NCBI RefSeq assembly: GCF_036404135.1
Contig: NZ_DASWPE010000096.1
Location: 38,558 to 102,557, forward strand
DNA from: Rhodopseudomonas_A sp036404135
GTDB taxonomy: Bacteria; Pseudomonadota; Alphaproteobacteria; Rhizobiales; Xanthobacteraceae
DNA: 64,000 nt
Reading direction: 5' to 3'
In this document: piece by piece, positions 1 through 7,199 of the stretch
Numbering within the stretch: the first letter of the stretch is position 1
Layout: each line of letters begins with the position of its first letter
Translations under genes and position numbers: made by a program
Notes under the pieces: model-generated
Databases searched by the model: none
The model's input: the letters and a program-made list of their open reading frames with translations, nothing else
What the model was told of the DNA's origin: nothing

Positions 1-755
1 TTCTCGGTCTCGCCCTTCAGCCGCAGGCCGTGGAAAAAGTCAGGCAGGCCGAGCCGCCGGATGATGCTCAGTTCCTTGAGCATGCCGCTCAACTGCCCGA
101 TTTGCTTGTTGGCGGTCTTGGCCGCGATCCCCTCGTTGATCACCCGGCCCCGCCAGTGCTCTCGGAAGGTGAGGGCGTCGTCGTGCGTGATCTCTGTGAT
201 TGGCTTATCCCGGCCGATCACTTCGAGGAACGCTTCGACGGCGCGCGTCCGGCCGTTCGTCCAAATGCGGAGTTGGTCTTCCGACAGGTCGAGGGTATCT
301 TCCTCGATCTCCGATTTGTATTCGGGGAAGATTTGCGAGATCAGCGGGACTTGCCGCTTGGCGGTGCCTAGGAGGCCCGCACGCGTGGCCGGATCGTTGA
401 CGGCACCGTTCTGCCCAAGCGCCTCGACACGCGCCAGTTGGGCCTCGAAGGGCTGTTGAACGAGCATCGCGTTATCGATGTAGTCGAAGCCTAGCGACCG
501 AGCCCGCTGCCGGGCGGCGGTGTAGCTGGTCAACTCGGCTTTCGGTCGGCCGCTGGCGAGGCCGCGCCAGAACGCTTCGAGTTCCTTGTTGAGTCGGTCG
601 GCCACGACGCCGGCACGCCGGCCGGCGCGGTCTTCCGAGATGCGTATCTTGGTCGAGTGGCGGACCACCTTGCGGGGATCGAGCGCGGCGTATTCAGTCG
701 GAACGCGGCGTTGGAAATGCCATGTGCCGTTGCGGCGCGTGAGGAAGTCGGACAT
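1..755 (-). CDS. Tyrosine-type site-specific recombinase (integrase), N-terminal part, truncated by window edge
   Basis: About 251 codons are visible, read leftwards from an ATG at 755 to the window edge with no stop. The N-terminus reads FLTRRNGTWHFQRRVP, typical of the N-terminal domain of a branch of phage/island integrases (DUF6538 type). It is followed by a helical stretch and a core-binding-like segment (ITHDDALTFREHWRGRV...KTANKQIGQL). The catalytic domain with the R..H-x-x-R..Y residues would lie beyond the edge, so activity cannot be judged. The gene lies 120 bp from a tRNA-Gly 3'-end copy, the usual position for an island integrase. Role: excision and integration of the element to the left. 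The family call is firm; the DUF name is from memory. Confidence 0.8.
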   Translation of the reverse strand, partial: MSDFLTRRNGTWHFQRRVPTEYAALDPRKVVRHSTKIRISEDRAGRRAGVVADRLNKELEAFWRGLASGRPKAELTSYTAARQRARSLGFDYIDNAMLVQQPFEAQLARVEALGQNGAVNDPATRAGLLGTAKRQVPLISQIFPEYKSEIEEDTLDLSEDQLRIWTNGRTRAVEAFLEVIGRDKPITEITHDDALTFREHWRGRVINEGIAAKTANKQIGQLSGMLKELSIIRRLGLPDFFHGLRLKGETE

Positions 756-1133
756 GAGGAACCCGCGAGTGATGTAGGACGTTTTGTAGGACGTTTCATT
801 GCATCGCGGATGTCGGAAAGGCAAGCAAAATCAAAGAAATTGCTGCAAATCGCGGGTTGCCGGCGCTCCACGCGGAGCCCTTCACCCGCTCCAATGATCT
901 CAATGGCTAGATCGATTCAGAGAATCATTGGCATTGGGGGGCCACAGCGCGGTCGTGCACACCCCGTCGCGATGACCGCTTCGGTGGTTTCGGCGGTCAC
1001 GCCTTGCTGGCGCCGACCAGGTTGCGGGCCGGCGGCTTTGCCAAGGAATTCCACCCTGACGATGGGCCTCACGCCGTGGGGAAGCGGCTGCCATGCCGCC
1101 GGCGCGCGGGCCTCAGCTCCCTTCGGGGCAGTG
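756..1133. other. Gene-free stretch between integrase and metY-like gene
   Basis: It holds a short direct repeat (ACGTCCTAC twice, about 774-795) just upstream of the integrase start and the tRNA-Gly-like att copy at 878-893. I see no supported gene. Open frames here on either strand lack family resemblance and ribosome-binding sites. Confidence 0.5.
878..893 (+). other. Putative attachment site: 16-bp copy of a tRNA-Gly 3' end
   Basis: The bases CCCTTCACCCGCTCCA equal the T-arm 3' strand, acceptor stem, discriminator U and CCA of alphaproteobacterial tRNA-Gly. The bases upstream do not continue as a tRNA, so this is only the 3' end, as expected for the att half at the far side of an island whose other half rebuilds the intact tRNA. 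It sits just outside the integrase gene and would mark the right boundary of an element extending left of the window. The partner copy is not in the window, so the assignment is inference. Confidence 0.6.
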
Positions 1134-2444
1134 TCAAAGGCAGGCTAAGGCCTGGTCCAGATCGGCGATGATGTCGTCGCGGTGTTCGATTCCGATCGAC
1201 AGCCGAACGAAACCAGGCGTCACGCCGGCGGCCAGTTGATCGGCTTCGCTGAGCTGCGAATGGGTGGTCGCGGCGGGCTGGATCGCGAGCGACCGCGCAT
1301 CACCGATGTTGGCTACATGATAAAACAGCTTCAGGGCCTCGATGAAGCGCTGGCCGGCCGCGATGCCGCCGTTAAGCTCGAAGCCGATCAGCGCGCCATA
1401 GCCACCCCGCATATAGGTATCGGCGCGGCGGCGATGCTCGCCGGTTTGCTGGCCCGGAAAATGCACCTTGGCGACCTTCGGATGGTCTTTCAGATAATCG
1501 GCCACGGCGATGGCGTTGGCATTGTGCTGCTCCATGCGGATCGGCAGTGTCTCCAGGCCCTGCAGCAGGTGGAAGGCCGCGATCGGCGTGATCGCCGCGC
1601 CGAAGTCGGCGAGCAGCTTCATCCGTGCCCGCAACACGAAGCCGATCGGCCCCTGCGACTTCGCGACCTCGGTCCAGATCACGCCGGGATAGGCATCGTC
1701 CGGTGCCGTGAGCTGAGGAAAGCGCGCGGCGTGCTGCTCCCAGGGGAAATTGCCGCCGTCGACGATGGCGCCGCCGAGCGTCGTGCCGTGGCCGCCGATG
1801 TACTTGGTCGTCGAATACATCACGATCGCCGCGCCGTGCTCGAACGGACGCACCACGAGAGGAGCCGAGGTGTTGTCCATCACCAGCGGGATGCCCAGCG
1901 ATCGCCCGATGTCGGCGACCTCCCGGATCGGGAACACCTCGAGCTTGGGATTCGGCAGCGTCTCGGCGTAGTAGAGCCGCGTCCGCGCATCGGTAGCGCG
2001 GCGGAAGTTCTCCGGATCGGACGGGTCGACAAAGCGGGCCTCGATGCCCAACTCCCGCAGAGTGTTGTCGAACAAGATCCAGGTGCCGCCATAGAGGCCG
2101 GTGGAGGTGACGAAATTGTCGCCGGCCTTGGCGACGTTGAGCACCGAAAATGCCGATGCCGCCTGTCCGGAAGCGACCGCCAGCGCCGCGGCGCCGCCTT
2201 CGAAGGCGGCCAGCCGTTCCTCGAAGGCGTGCTGGGTCGGATTGCTCACGGAACGATACAGTGCATCCAGCACGTCGCTTCCAAAGCGCGGCAGATCGGA
2301 GGAGTCGATGGCTCCGCCGTCGACAAGCTGATGAATCGGCACCGCCGCGGTGCTACCGGGCCGTGCTCCGTGGAGAGCAAACGTGTCGGGATGCAGCGCT
2401 GTCGGAAAAGAAATTTCTTCGGCGGTCGGGTAGGGCGTGTGCAT
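1134..2444 (-). CDS. MetY-like O-acetylhomoserine sulfhydrylase family PLP enzyme (paralogue 1)
   Basis: A 436-aa Cys/Met-metabolism PLP enzyme (cystathionine gamma-synthase fold). I start it at the ATG at 2444; a TTG four codons upstream is possible. The PLP lysine is K214 in YSTTKYIGGHG, the ring-stacking tyrosine Y118 in LYGGT, and the N1-pairing aspartate D190 in MDNT. Homologues use O-acetylhomoserine plus sulfide or methanethiol to make homocysteine or methionine. Odd: the phosphate-binding Y-x-R motif before NPT, which normally reaches into the neighbour subunit, reads YRSVSNPT, so the Arg position holds Ser65. The preceding region is also unlike typical MetY. It is divergent from the sulfur operon starting at 2657 and shares a 212-bp control region with it. 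Substrate is inferred from the family. Confidence 0.85.
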   Translation of the reverse strand: MHTPYPTAEEISFPTALHPDTFALHGARPGSTAAVPIHQLVDGGAIDSSDLPRFGSDVLDALYRSVSNPTQHAFEERLAAFEGGAAALAVASGQAASAFSVLNVAKAGDNFVTSTGLYGGTWILFDNTLRELGIEARFVDPSDPENFRRATDARTRLYYAETLPNPKLEVFPIREVADIGRSLGIPLVMDNTSAPLVVRPFEHGAAIVMYSTTKYIGGHGTTLGGAIVDGGNFPWEQHAARFPQLTAPDDAYPGVIWTEVAKSQGPIGFVLRARMKLLADFGAAITPIAAFHLLQGLETLPIRMEQHNANAIAVADYLKDHPKVAKVHFPGQQTGEHRRRADTYMRGGYGALIGFELNGGIAAGQRFIEALKLFYHVANIGDARSLAIQPAATTHSQLSEADQLAAGVTPGFVRLSIGIEHRDDIIADLDQALACL

Positions 2445-2471
2445 GTCTGCTTTCAAGGCGAGTTACTTGAC

Positions 2472-2484
2472 ATCATTCGATGAT
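2472..2484. promoter_or_regulatory. Small palindrome upstream of the metY-like gene
   Basis: ATCATTCGATGAT is a 5-3-5 inverted repeat 28 bp upstream of the chosen metY start. It could be an operator or leader hairpin for the leftward gene. There is no independent support. Confidence 0.25.
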
Positions 2485-2592
2485 CGTATTCTTTACAAAT
2501 CCAACGAACAAGCTGGAATTCAACACGCTTGCTATTTCTAATCCTGCAGGCTGCCGGCGAACTACACGACGTCTGCCAACGGTATGCGAAGC

Positions 2593-2621
2593 CTGACAGC
2601 GGATAACGAAATACGCTATCA
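2593..2621 (+). promoter_or_regulatory. Candidate sigma-70-like promoter with overlapping inverted repeat, sulfur operon
   Basis: CTGACA (2593-2598) and CTATCA (2616-2621) are spaced by 17 bp. An imperfect inverted repeat, GATAACG (2602-2608) and CGCTATC (2614-2620), covers the spacer and -10, where a repressor would act. It lies 36 bp before the methyltransferase start at 2657. This is visual pattern matching only. Confidence 0.3.
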
Positions 2622-2656
2622 TCCTCCGCGTCTGGTATGCTCTCCAGGTAAGCTCT

Positions 2657-3649
2657 ATGTCTCTGCCGCAAACGCCTGAGCCTGAACTGTCGCTCGAAAT
2701 CGATCCGCTCAGTTATTTCGGACTGCGCGAGACGCGGCGGATCAAGGACCGGCTTGTCGTCACGATAGCCGATCGCGCCTACCTGCCGGATACCACGGAC
2801 CTGCAACGGGACTGGCTTTCGAGCGTCGCGGCGCCGGCATTCAGGTTGCTGCGCGATCGCCGCGGCGAGGGCGCCTGCCGCGCCTTTGCGTCGATCGGGA
2901 CCGGTTCGGGAGCCGACGCGCTCGCCGCCATCGAGATTTTCGGCGCAGAGACGATCGGCATCACCGATCTGTTCGGCGATGTGGTCGACACGGCCGCCGG
3001 CAATATCCGGCGCAATCTTCGTCCGGGCGTCGACGTCACGCTGCATTCCGGCGCCGGCGATCTGTTGTCGCCGCTGCGTGAGCGCGGACTTCGTTTCGAC
3101 GTGGTCTACGAAAACCTCCCCAACCTGCCGCTCGCCGAGGCCGGTCACATTGAGGTGGGGCGGACCAGCGCCGCCTTCATTCCGCCGCGCGGGGAGGCGG
3201 TGCCGGACTTCGTCAAGGAGTGGCTGCTCGTCCTGCATTACTTGGCGCTCGTCGAGGCGCGCGATCTGCTCAATCCGGGCGGGACCGTGGTCTCGGTCAT
3301 CGGCGCGCGGCTGCCGCTGGAAATTCTCAGCCGCATGGCGGTCGCGGCGGGTTATACGCCGGCCTTTCTCACTTATTCCTGGAAGGTGCAGGCCGACCCC
3401 GTCGACGTGATCGGCTCTTATGCGCAGTGGCAGCGCGGCGGCCTCGGCCCGTTCTATTTTTACCCTGCGGCCCGGCTGGCAGAGGCGTTCGCCGTGCTCG
3501 ATCCGCAGGACGCCGGCCGCAACGCCTTGTCGATCGAGGCGAGCCTGAAGCCGGCGCGGCTCGACGCCGTCGAAGCCTGGGATGCATTCCAGCGCGGAGA
3601 ACGCATCGGCCATACGGTCGCCGTGCTGCAATCCGGGCCGAGCGACTGA
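2657..3649 (+). CDS. SAM-dependent methyltransferase-like protein of the sulfur locus
   Basis: 330 aa. A class I methyltransferase glycine-rich motif (ASIGTGSGADALAAIEIFG, residues about 78-96) is followed by the acidic end of strand 2 (TD, 103-104). A motif IV-like ENLPN (152-156) recalls the (N/D)PPY of HemK-type enzymes but lacks the double Pro-Tyr, so the target may differ. The hydrophobic strand GGTVVSVIGARLPLEIL matches motif VI. It is the first gene of an apparent operon (methyltransferase, cupin, MetY paralogue 2, nitrogenase-like D and K), ending 2 bp before the cupin. Its function in the locus is unknown; S-methylation or demethylation chemistry is plausible from context only. Confidence 0.65.
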   Translation: MSLPQTPEPELSLEIDPLSYFGLRETRRIKDRLVVTIADRAYLPDTTDLQRDWLSSVAAPAFRLLRDRRGEGACRAFASIGTGSGADALAAIEIFGAETIGITDLFGDVVDTAAGNIRRNLRPGVDVTLHSGAGDLLSPLRERGLRFDVVYENLPNLPLAEAGHIEVGRTSAAFIPPRGEAVPDFVKEWLLVLHYLALVEARDLLNPGGTVVSVIGARLPLEILSRMAVAAGYTPAFLTYSWKVQADPVDVIGSYAQWQRGGLGPFYFYPAARLAEAFAVLDPQDAGRNALSIEASLKPARLDAVEAWDAFQRGERIGHTVAVLQSGPSD

Positions 3650-3651
3650 CC

Positions 3652-4281
3652 ATGCCGGGGCTCACGGGAAATCAGTTACACGGTCTGTTGACGGCGCTTC
3701 GCCATCGCTTCGAGGCACGACCCGAAAGCGCGGACGACATCGGCGAAGAGATCCGCAAAGTCTCCGCGGCGCTCGACCGGCGGGCGCTGTCGCCGCAGCC
3801 GGTTGAGCCGACGTCGCATCCGCTCACCCGCCATCTGCCGGCGGCGCTGTCGCTGACTGCGGCGAGTGCGGCGGCCGTGGCGGCCGCGTTGCAGCCAATC
3901 GCGGCGCTGCTGCCGTGGCGGTACGGCTACCTGCCGCGACCGGACGCACCGGGCCTCGACGCGGCGATGGGCTGGGCAGAAATCGTCGGGCCGGAGGCGC
4001 CTTTCCGCAGCGCGGAGGTCTGCTTCGGACTCACGCTGATCGGGTCCGACACTTTCTATCGGCCGCATCGACACCCGGCGAGAGAGCTCTACCATGTGCT
4101 CGCCGGCAATGCGGCGTGGACCGCCGCCGGCAGCACCGCCACGCGGGCGCCGGGCGACTACATCCTGCACAGCGAGGACATGATCCACGCCATGCGCACC
4201 GGGCGCGAGCCTCTGCTGGCGATCTATTCATGGACCGGCGACGTGGTGTCGCCGTCCGTCTGGGCGGAACCCGCGTCATGA
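3652..4281 (+). CDS. Cupin protein of the DMSP-lyase-like family
   Basis: 209 aa, with a helical N-terminal half and a C-terminal cupin barrel. The metal-binding motif is H139-x-H141-x3-E145-x-Y147 (in YRPHRHPARELYHVLAG) with a second-motif histidine H179 (DMIHAMRT), the pattern seen in DddQ/DddL/DddW-type dimethylsulfoniopropionate lyases. Those enzymes cleave DMSP to dimethyl sulfide and acrylate. The neighbours (MetY paralogues and a nitrogenase-like D/K pair) make an organosulfur substrate likely, but DMSP itself is not proven. Many family members in soil bacteria have unknown substrates. The start ATG is 2 bp after the previous stop, so translational coupling is likely. Confidence 0.65.
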   Translation: MPGLTGNQLHGLLTALRHRFEARPESADDIGEEIRKVSAALDRRALSPQPVEPTSHPLTRHLPAALSLTAASAAAVAAALQPIAALLPWRYGYLPRPDAPGLDAAMGWAEIVGPEAPFRSAEVCFGLTLIGSDTFYRPHRHPARELYHVLAGNAAWTAAGSTATRAPGDYILHSEDMIHAMRTGREPLLAIYSWTGDVVSPSVWAEPAS

Positions 4282-4300
4282 CGCTGCGGAAGACATCCTC

Positions 4301-5491
4301 ATGACCACGCAACAGGGTGCCAAGTTCGAGACGATTGCCGTGCATGGCGGTTCGTTCCGGTCCGATCCGGTGACCGGCGCGGTGGTGCCGCCGATCTACC
4401 TCACCACGTCGTATCAATTCCAGAACACCGAACACGCCCGGCGCATTTTCGGCCTGGAAGAACTCGGCTACACCTATACGCGCACCGTCAATCCGACGCG
4501 CGAGTTTCTGGAGCGGCGGATCGCGGCGCTCGAAGGCGGAGTGGGAGCGCTGGCGTTGGCGACCGGCAAGGCTGCCGCGCTCTACGCGGTGCTCAATATC
4601 GCGCGCGCGGGCGACAATGTCGTCGTCTCGGCTGATATCACACAGGGACGCAATGCGAGCCTGCCGACCGCGCTGCGTCAGCTCGGCGTCGAGGTGCGCC
4701 TCGCCAGCGCGGAAGAGGGCGGGGCGTTCGGCCGGCTGACCGACGCGCGGACGCGCGCCTACTACGCCGAGAGCCTGAGTGTGCCAGAGCTGCGTCCGTT
4801 CCCGATCAAGGCTGTTGCCGAAACCGCCGATCAGCTCGGCGTGCCGCTGATCATCGACAATACTGCGTTGCCATTGTCCTGCCGGCCGTTCGAGCTCGGT
4901 GCCGCGGTCGTGATCTATTCCGCGGCGGAGTATCTGGGCGGCCACGGCACCACCGACGGCGGCCTCATCATCGATGGCGGTCGATTTTCATGGGAGGCGC
5001 ACGCGGCGCGTCTGCCGACGCTGATCGAGCCGGACGGGTCGTATCACGGCGTGGTCTGGACGGAGCTGGTGAAGCAGTGGAACGCCAGCCCGTTCGTCGC
5101 CCGCACCCGCGCGCATCTGTTGCGGGATCTGGGCGCCGCGATCAATCCGCTGGCGGTCTTTCAGCTGATCCAAGGTGTCGAGACGCTGCCGTTGCGGCTG
5201 CGCCGCCACCATGCCAATGCGCAACAGGTCGCCACCTATCTGGCCTCGCATCCGAAGGTCGCGGGGCTCGCCTCCGGTGCGGCGCTGATCGCCTTCGATC
5301 TTGCCGATGCACAGGCCGCGGCGCGTTTCAAGACGGCGCTGTGGTTGTTCGAAGATGCGGCGACCTACGGCGGCGTGCGCAGCGCGGTGATCGCCGCGCC
5401 GGCTACGGCGAACCGCCTGCTCCTTTCGATCGGTCTTGAGAATCCCCGCGACATTGTCGACCTGCTGGCGGCTGCGCTCGCCGCGGCCTGA
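4301..5491 (+). CDS. MetY paralogue 2 lacking the PLP lysine (probable pseudoenzyme or heteromer subunit)
   Basis: 396 aa, full length and intact, clearly a Cys/Met PLP-fold protein (HGG near residue 16, YTRTVNPT, ALEGG, IIDNT, LGGHGTTDGG). The Schiff-base lysine is replaced: where family members read STTKY it reads SAAEY, with Glu210 at the lysine position (codon GAG, 4928-4930). The PLP-stacking tyrosine block (YGGT) is also missing (ADITQGRNAS), the SGQ loop reads TGK, and the THxQL substrate loop near the end is shortened. By contrast, the phosphate-clamping Y59-x-R61 that acts in the neighbouring subunit is intact. It may be a partner of paralogue 1 or a regulatory or scaffold protein. 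It lies in the operon 170 bp before the nitrogenase-like D gene. Confidence 0.8.
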   Translation: MTTQQGAKFETIAVHGGSFRSDPVTGAVVPPIYLTTSYQFQNTEHARRIFGLEELGYTYTRTVNPTREFLERRIAALEGGVGALALATGKAAALYAVLNIARAGDNVVVSADITQGRNASLPTALRQLGVEVRLASAEEGGAFGRLTDARTRAYYAESLSVPELRPFPIKAVAETADQLGVPLIIDNTALPLSCRPFELGAAVVIYSAAEYLGGHGTTDGGLIIDGGRFSWEAHAARLPTLIEPDGSYHGVVWTELVKQWNASPFVARTRAHLLRDLGAAINPLAVFQLIQGVETLPLRLRRHHANAQQVATYLASHPKVAGLASGAALIAFDLADAQAAARFKTALWLFEDAATYGGVRSAVIAAPATANRLLLSIGLENPRDIVDLLAAALAAA

Positions 5492-5661
5492 GCAAAGTCG
5501 GTGCGGCGACGATGGTTTATTTCTCCAACGACGCGCGATCCCAGCGGCAAACTTCCAAGTCGCTTCTCCTGTGTCGTTCGCGCTTGCGCAGCGCAAAGCC
5601 GCGTGTTTTCTTGCGATGCGTCAGATGATAGTCAAACGCCCGGGTAGGTAGCAGCACCGTC

Positions 5662-7197
5662 ATGGCCATCAACCTTCGCAGCCCTTCTGCCGAAACCCGC
5701 GAACAACGTCTCGGTACCATCACCGCCTGGGATGGACCGGCGTCGCGGCTGGCCACCGAATCGGCGTTTTCGCGCGGCGGCTGCGGCCCCGGCTGCGGCG
5801 GCAAGGGCCAACGCATCTGCGAATTGGAATCGCCGTTCACGCAAGGCTCGACCTGCAGCGAGCAGATCGCCGAAAGCCAGGCCAGCAATGTCCGCGATGC
5901 GGTGCTGGTGCAGCACTCGCCGATCGGCTGCGCCGCCGGCCACATCAACAGCAACGCCTTCTTCCGCAACGGCCTGCTGCGGCGCGGGCTCGCCCCGCGC
6001 AACGTCACCGGACTGTCGAGCAACCTCGTCGAACGCGACATGGTCTATGGCGGCGCGGAGAAGCTGCGCGCCACCATCCACGCGGCCGCGCAGCGGCATC
6101 AGCCGAAGGCCGTGTTCGTCGCCACCTCCTGCGCCACCGGCATCATCGGCGACGATGTCGAGAGCGTGGTGCGCGAATGCGAGCAGGAACTCGGCCTGCC
6201 GGTGGTGGCGATGTATTGCGAGGGCTTCAAGTCCAAGCACTGGAGCTCCGGCTTCGACGCCATCCAGCACGGTGTGCTGCGCCACGTGGTGAAGCCCGAG
6301 CCCGGCCCGCGGCAGGACAATCTCGTCAACATCATCGTGCTGTGGGGCAGCGACGTGTTCACGCCGATGCTGGCGGAGCTCGGTCTGGAGGCCAACAACA
6401 TCCTCACCGTCGCTTCGGTCGAGGAAATCGCCCGCGCGTCCGAGGCCGCTGCTTCGGCGACCTTCTGCTACTCGGTCGGCGGCTATCTCGGCGCCGCGCT
6501 GGAGCAGCAATATGGCGTGCAGGAAATCAAGGCGCCGCAGCCCTATGGCTTCAGTGGCACCGATGCCTGGCTGCGCGCGCTGGCCAAGGTCACCGGCCGC
6601 GAGGAGCGCGCCGAGGCCTACATCGCCCGCGAGCATGCCCGCGTCCGCACGCAGATCGAGCGGCTGCGCGAACGCCTGAAGGGCGTGCGCGGCTACGTCG
6701 CGATGGGGGCTGCTTATGCCCATGGCGTGATCGGCGTGCTGCGCGAGCTCGGCATCGAGGTGCCGGGCTCGCTGGTGTTCCATCACGACCCGGTCTACGA
6801 CAGCCATGATCCCCGCCAGGACTCGCTCGGCCACATGATCGACGCCTACGGAGACGTCGAGCATTTCAGCATCTCGAACCGCCAGCCCTACCAGTTCTAC
6901 AATCTGCTGAAGCGGTCCAATCCCGATTTCATCATCATCCGCCACGGCGGGCTCGCCGGCCTGGCCTCGCGGCTCGGCGTTCCGGCGATCGCACTCGGCG
7001 ACGCCTCGACCGCGATCGGCTACCAGGGCATGATCGATCTCGGCGAGGAGATCGTCGACGCGCTGGCGCAACGCAAATTCCACCAGGACCTCGCCGGCCA
7101 CACCAGCCTGCCTTACAAGCAGTGGTGGCTGGATCAGACCGACCCGTATCTGCTGGCCCGCCAAGCGGCGGCGCCGCAGGCCGCCGAGAGCCGCTGA
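5662..7197 (+). CDS. Nitrogenase-like alpha (D) subunit, methylthio-alkane-reductase-like group
   Basis: 511 aa. Cys65 (GSTCSEQ), Cys90 (SPIGCAAG) and Cys157 (TSCATGIIGDD) match the three NifD P-cluster ligands. Cys269 (TFCYSVGGYL) matches the FeMo-cofactor ligand Cys275. Ungapped matching places Trp194 and Phe198 (after CEGF) at NifD Gln191 and His195, and Gln455 (GYQG) at cofactor ligand His442, so N2 reduction is unlikely. An extra N-terminal cluster C41-x3-C45-x7-C53 is present. Known relatives include MarD, which with MarK and MarH reduces C-S bonds of dimethyl sulfide and 2-methylthioethanol to methanethiol. The gene lies 2 bp before the K gene. No H-type reductase or marB-like gene occurs in the window. 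Confidence 0.8.
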   Translation: MAINLRSPSAETREQRLGTITAWDGPASRLATESAFSRGGCGPGCGGKGQRICELESPFTQGSTCSEQIAESQASNVRDAVLVQHSPIGCAAGHINSNAFFRNGLLRRGLAPRNVTGLSSNLVERDMVYGGAEKLRATIHAAAQRHQPKAVFVATSCATGIIGDDVESVVRECEQELGLPVVAMYCEGFKSKHWSSGFDAIQHGVLRHVVKPEPGPRQDNLVNIIVLWGSDVFTPMLAELGLEANNILTVASVEEIARASEAAASATFCYSVGGYLGAALEQQYGVQEIKAPQPYGFSGTDAWLRALAKVTGREERAEAYIAREHARVRTQIERLRERLKGVRGYVAMGAAYAHGVIGVLRELGIEVPGSLVFHHDPVYDSHDPRQDSLGHMIDAYGDVEHFSISNRQPYQFYNLLKRSNPDFIIIRHGGLAGLASRLGVPAIALGDASTAIGYQGMIDLGEEIVDALAQRKFHQDLAGHTSLPYKQWWLDQTDPYLLARQAAAPQAAESR

Positions 7198-7199
7198 TC

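Noticed and set aside
5632..7164. Long open frame on the reverse strand across the nitrogenase-like D gene
   Set aside because: It mirrors codon bias of the D gene; no family motifs, while the forward frame has clear NifD-type motifs.
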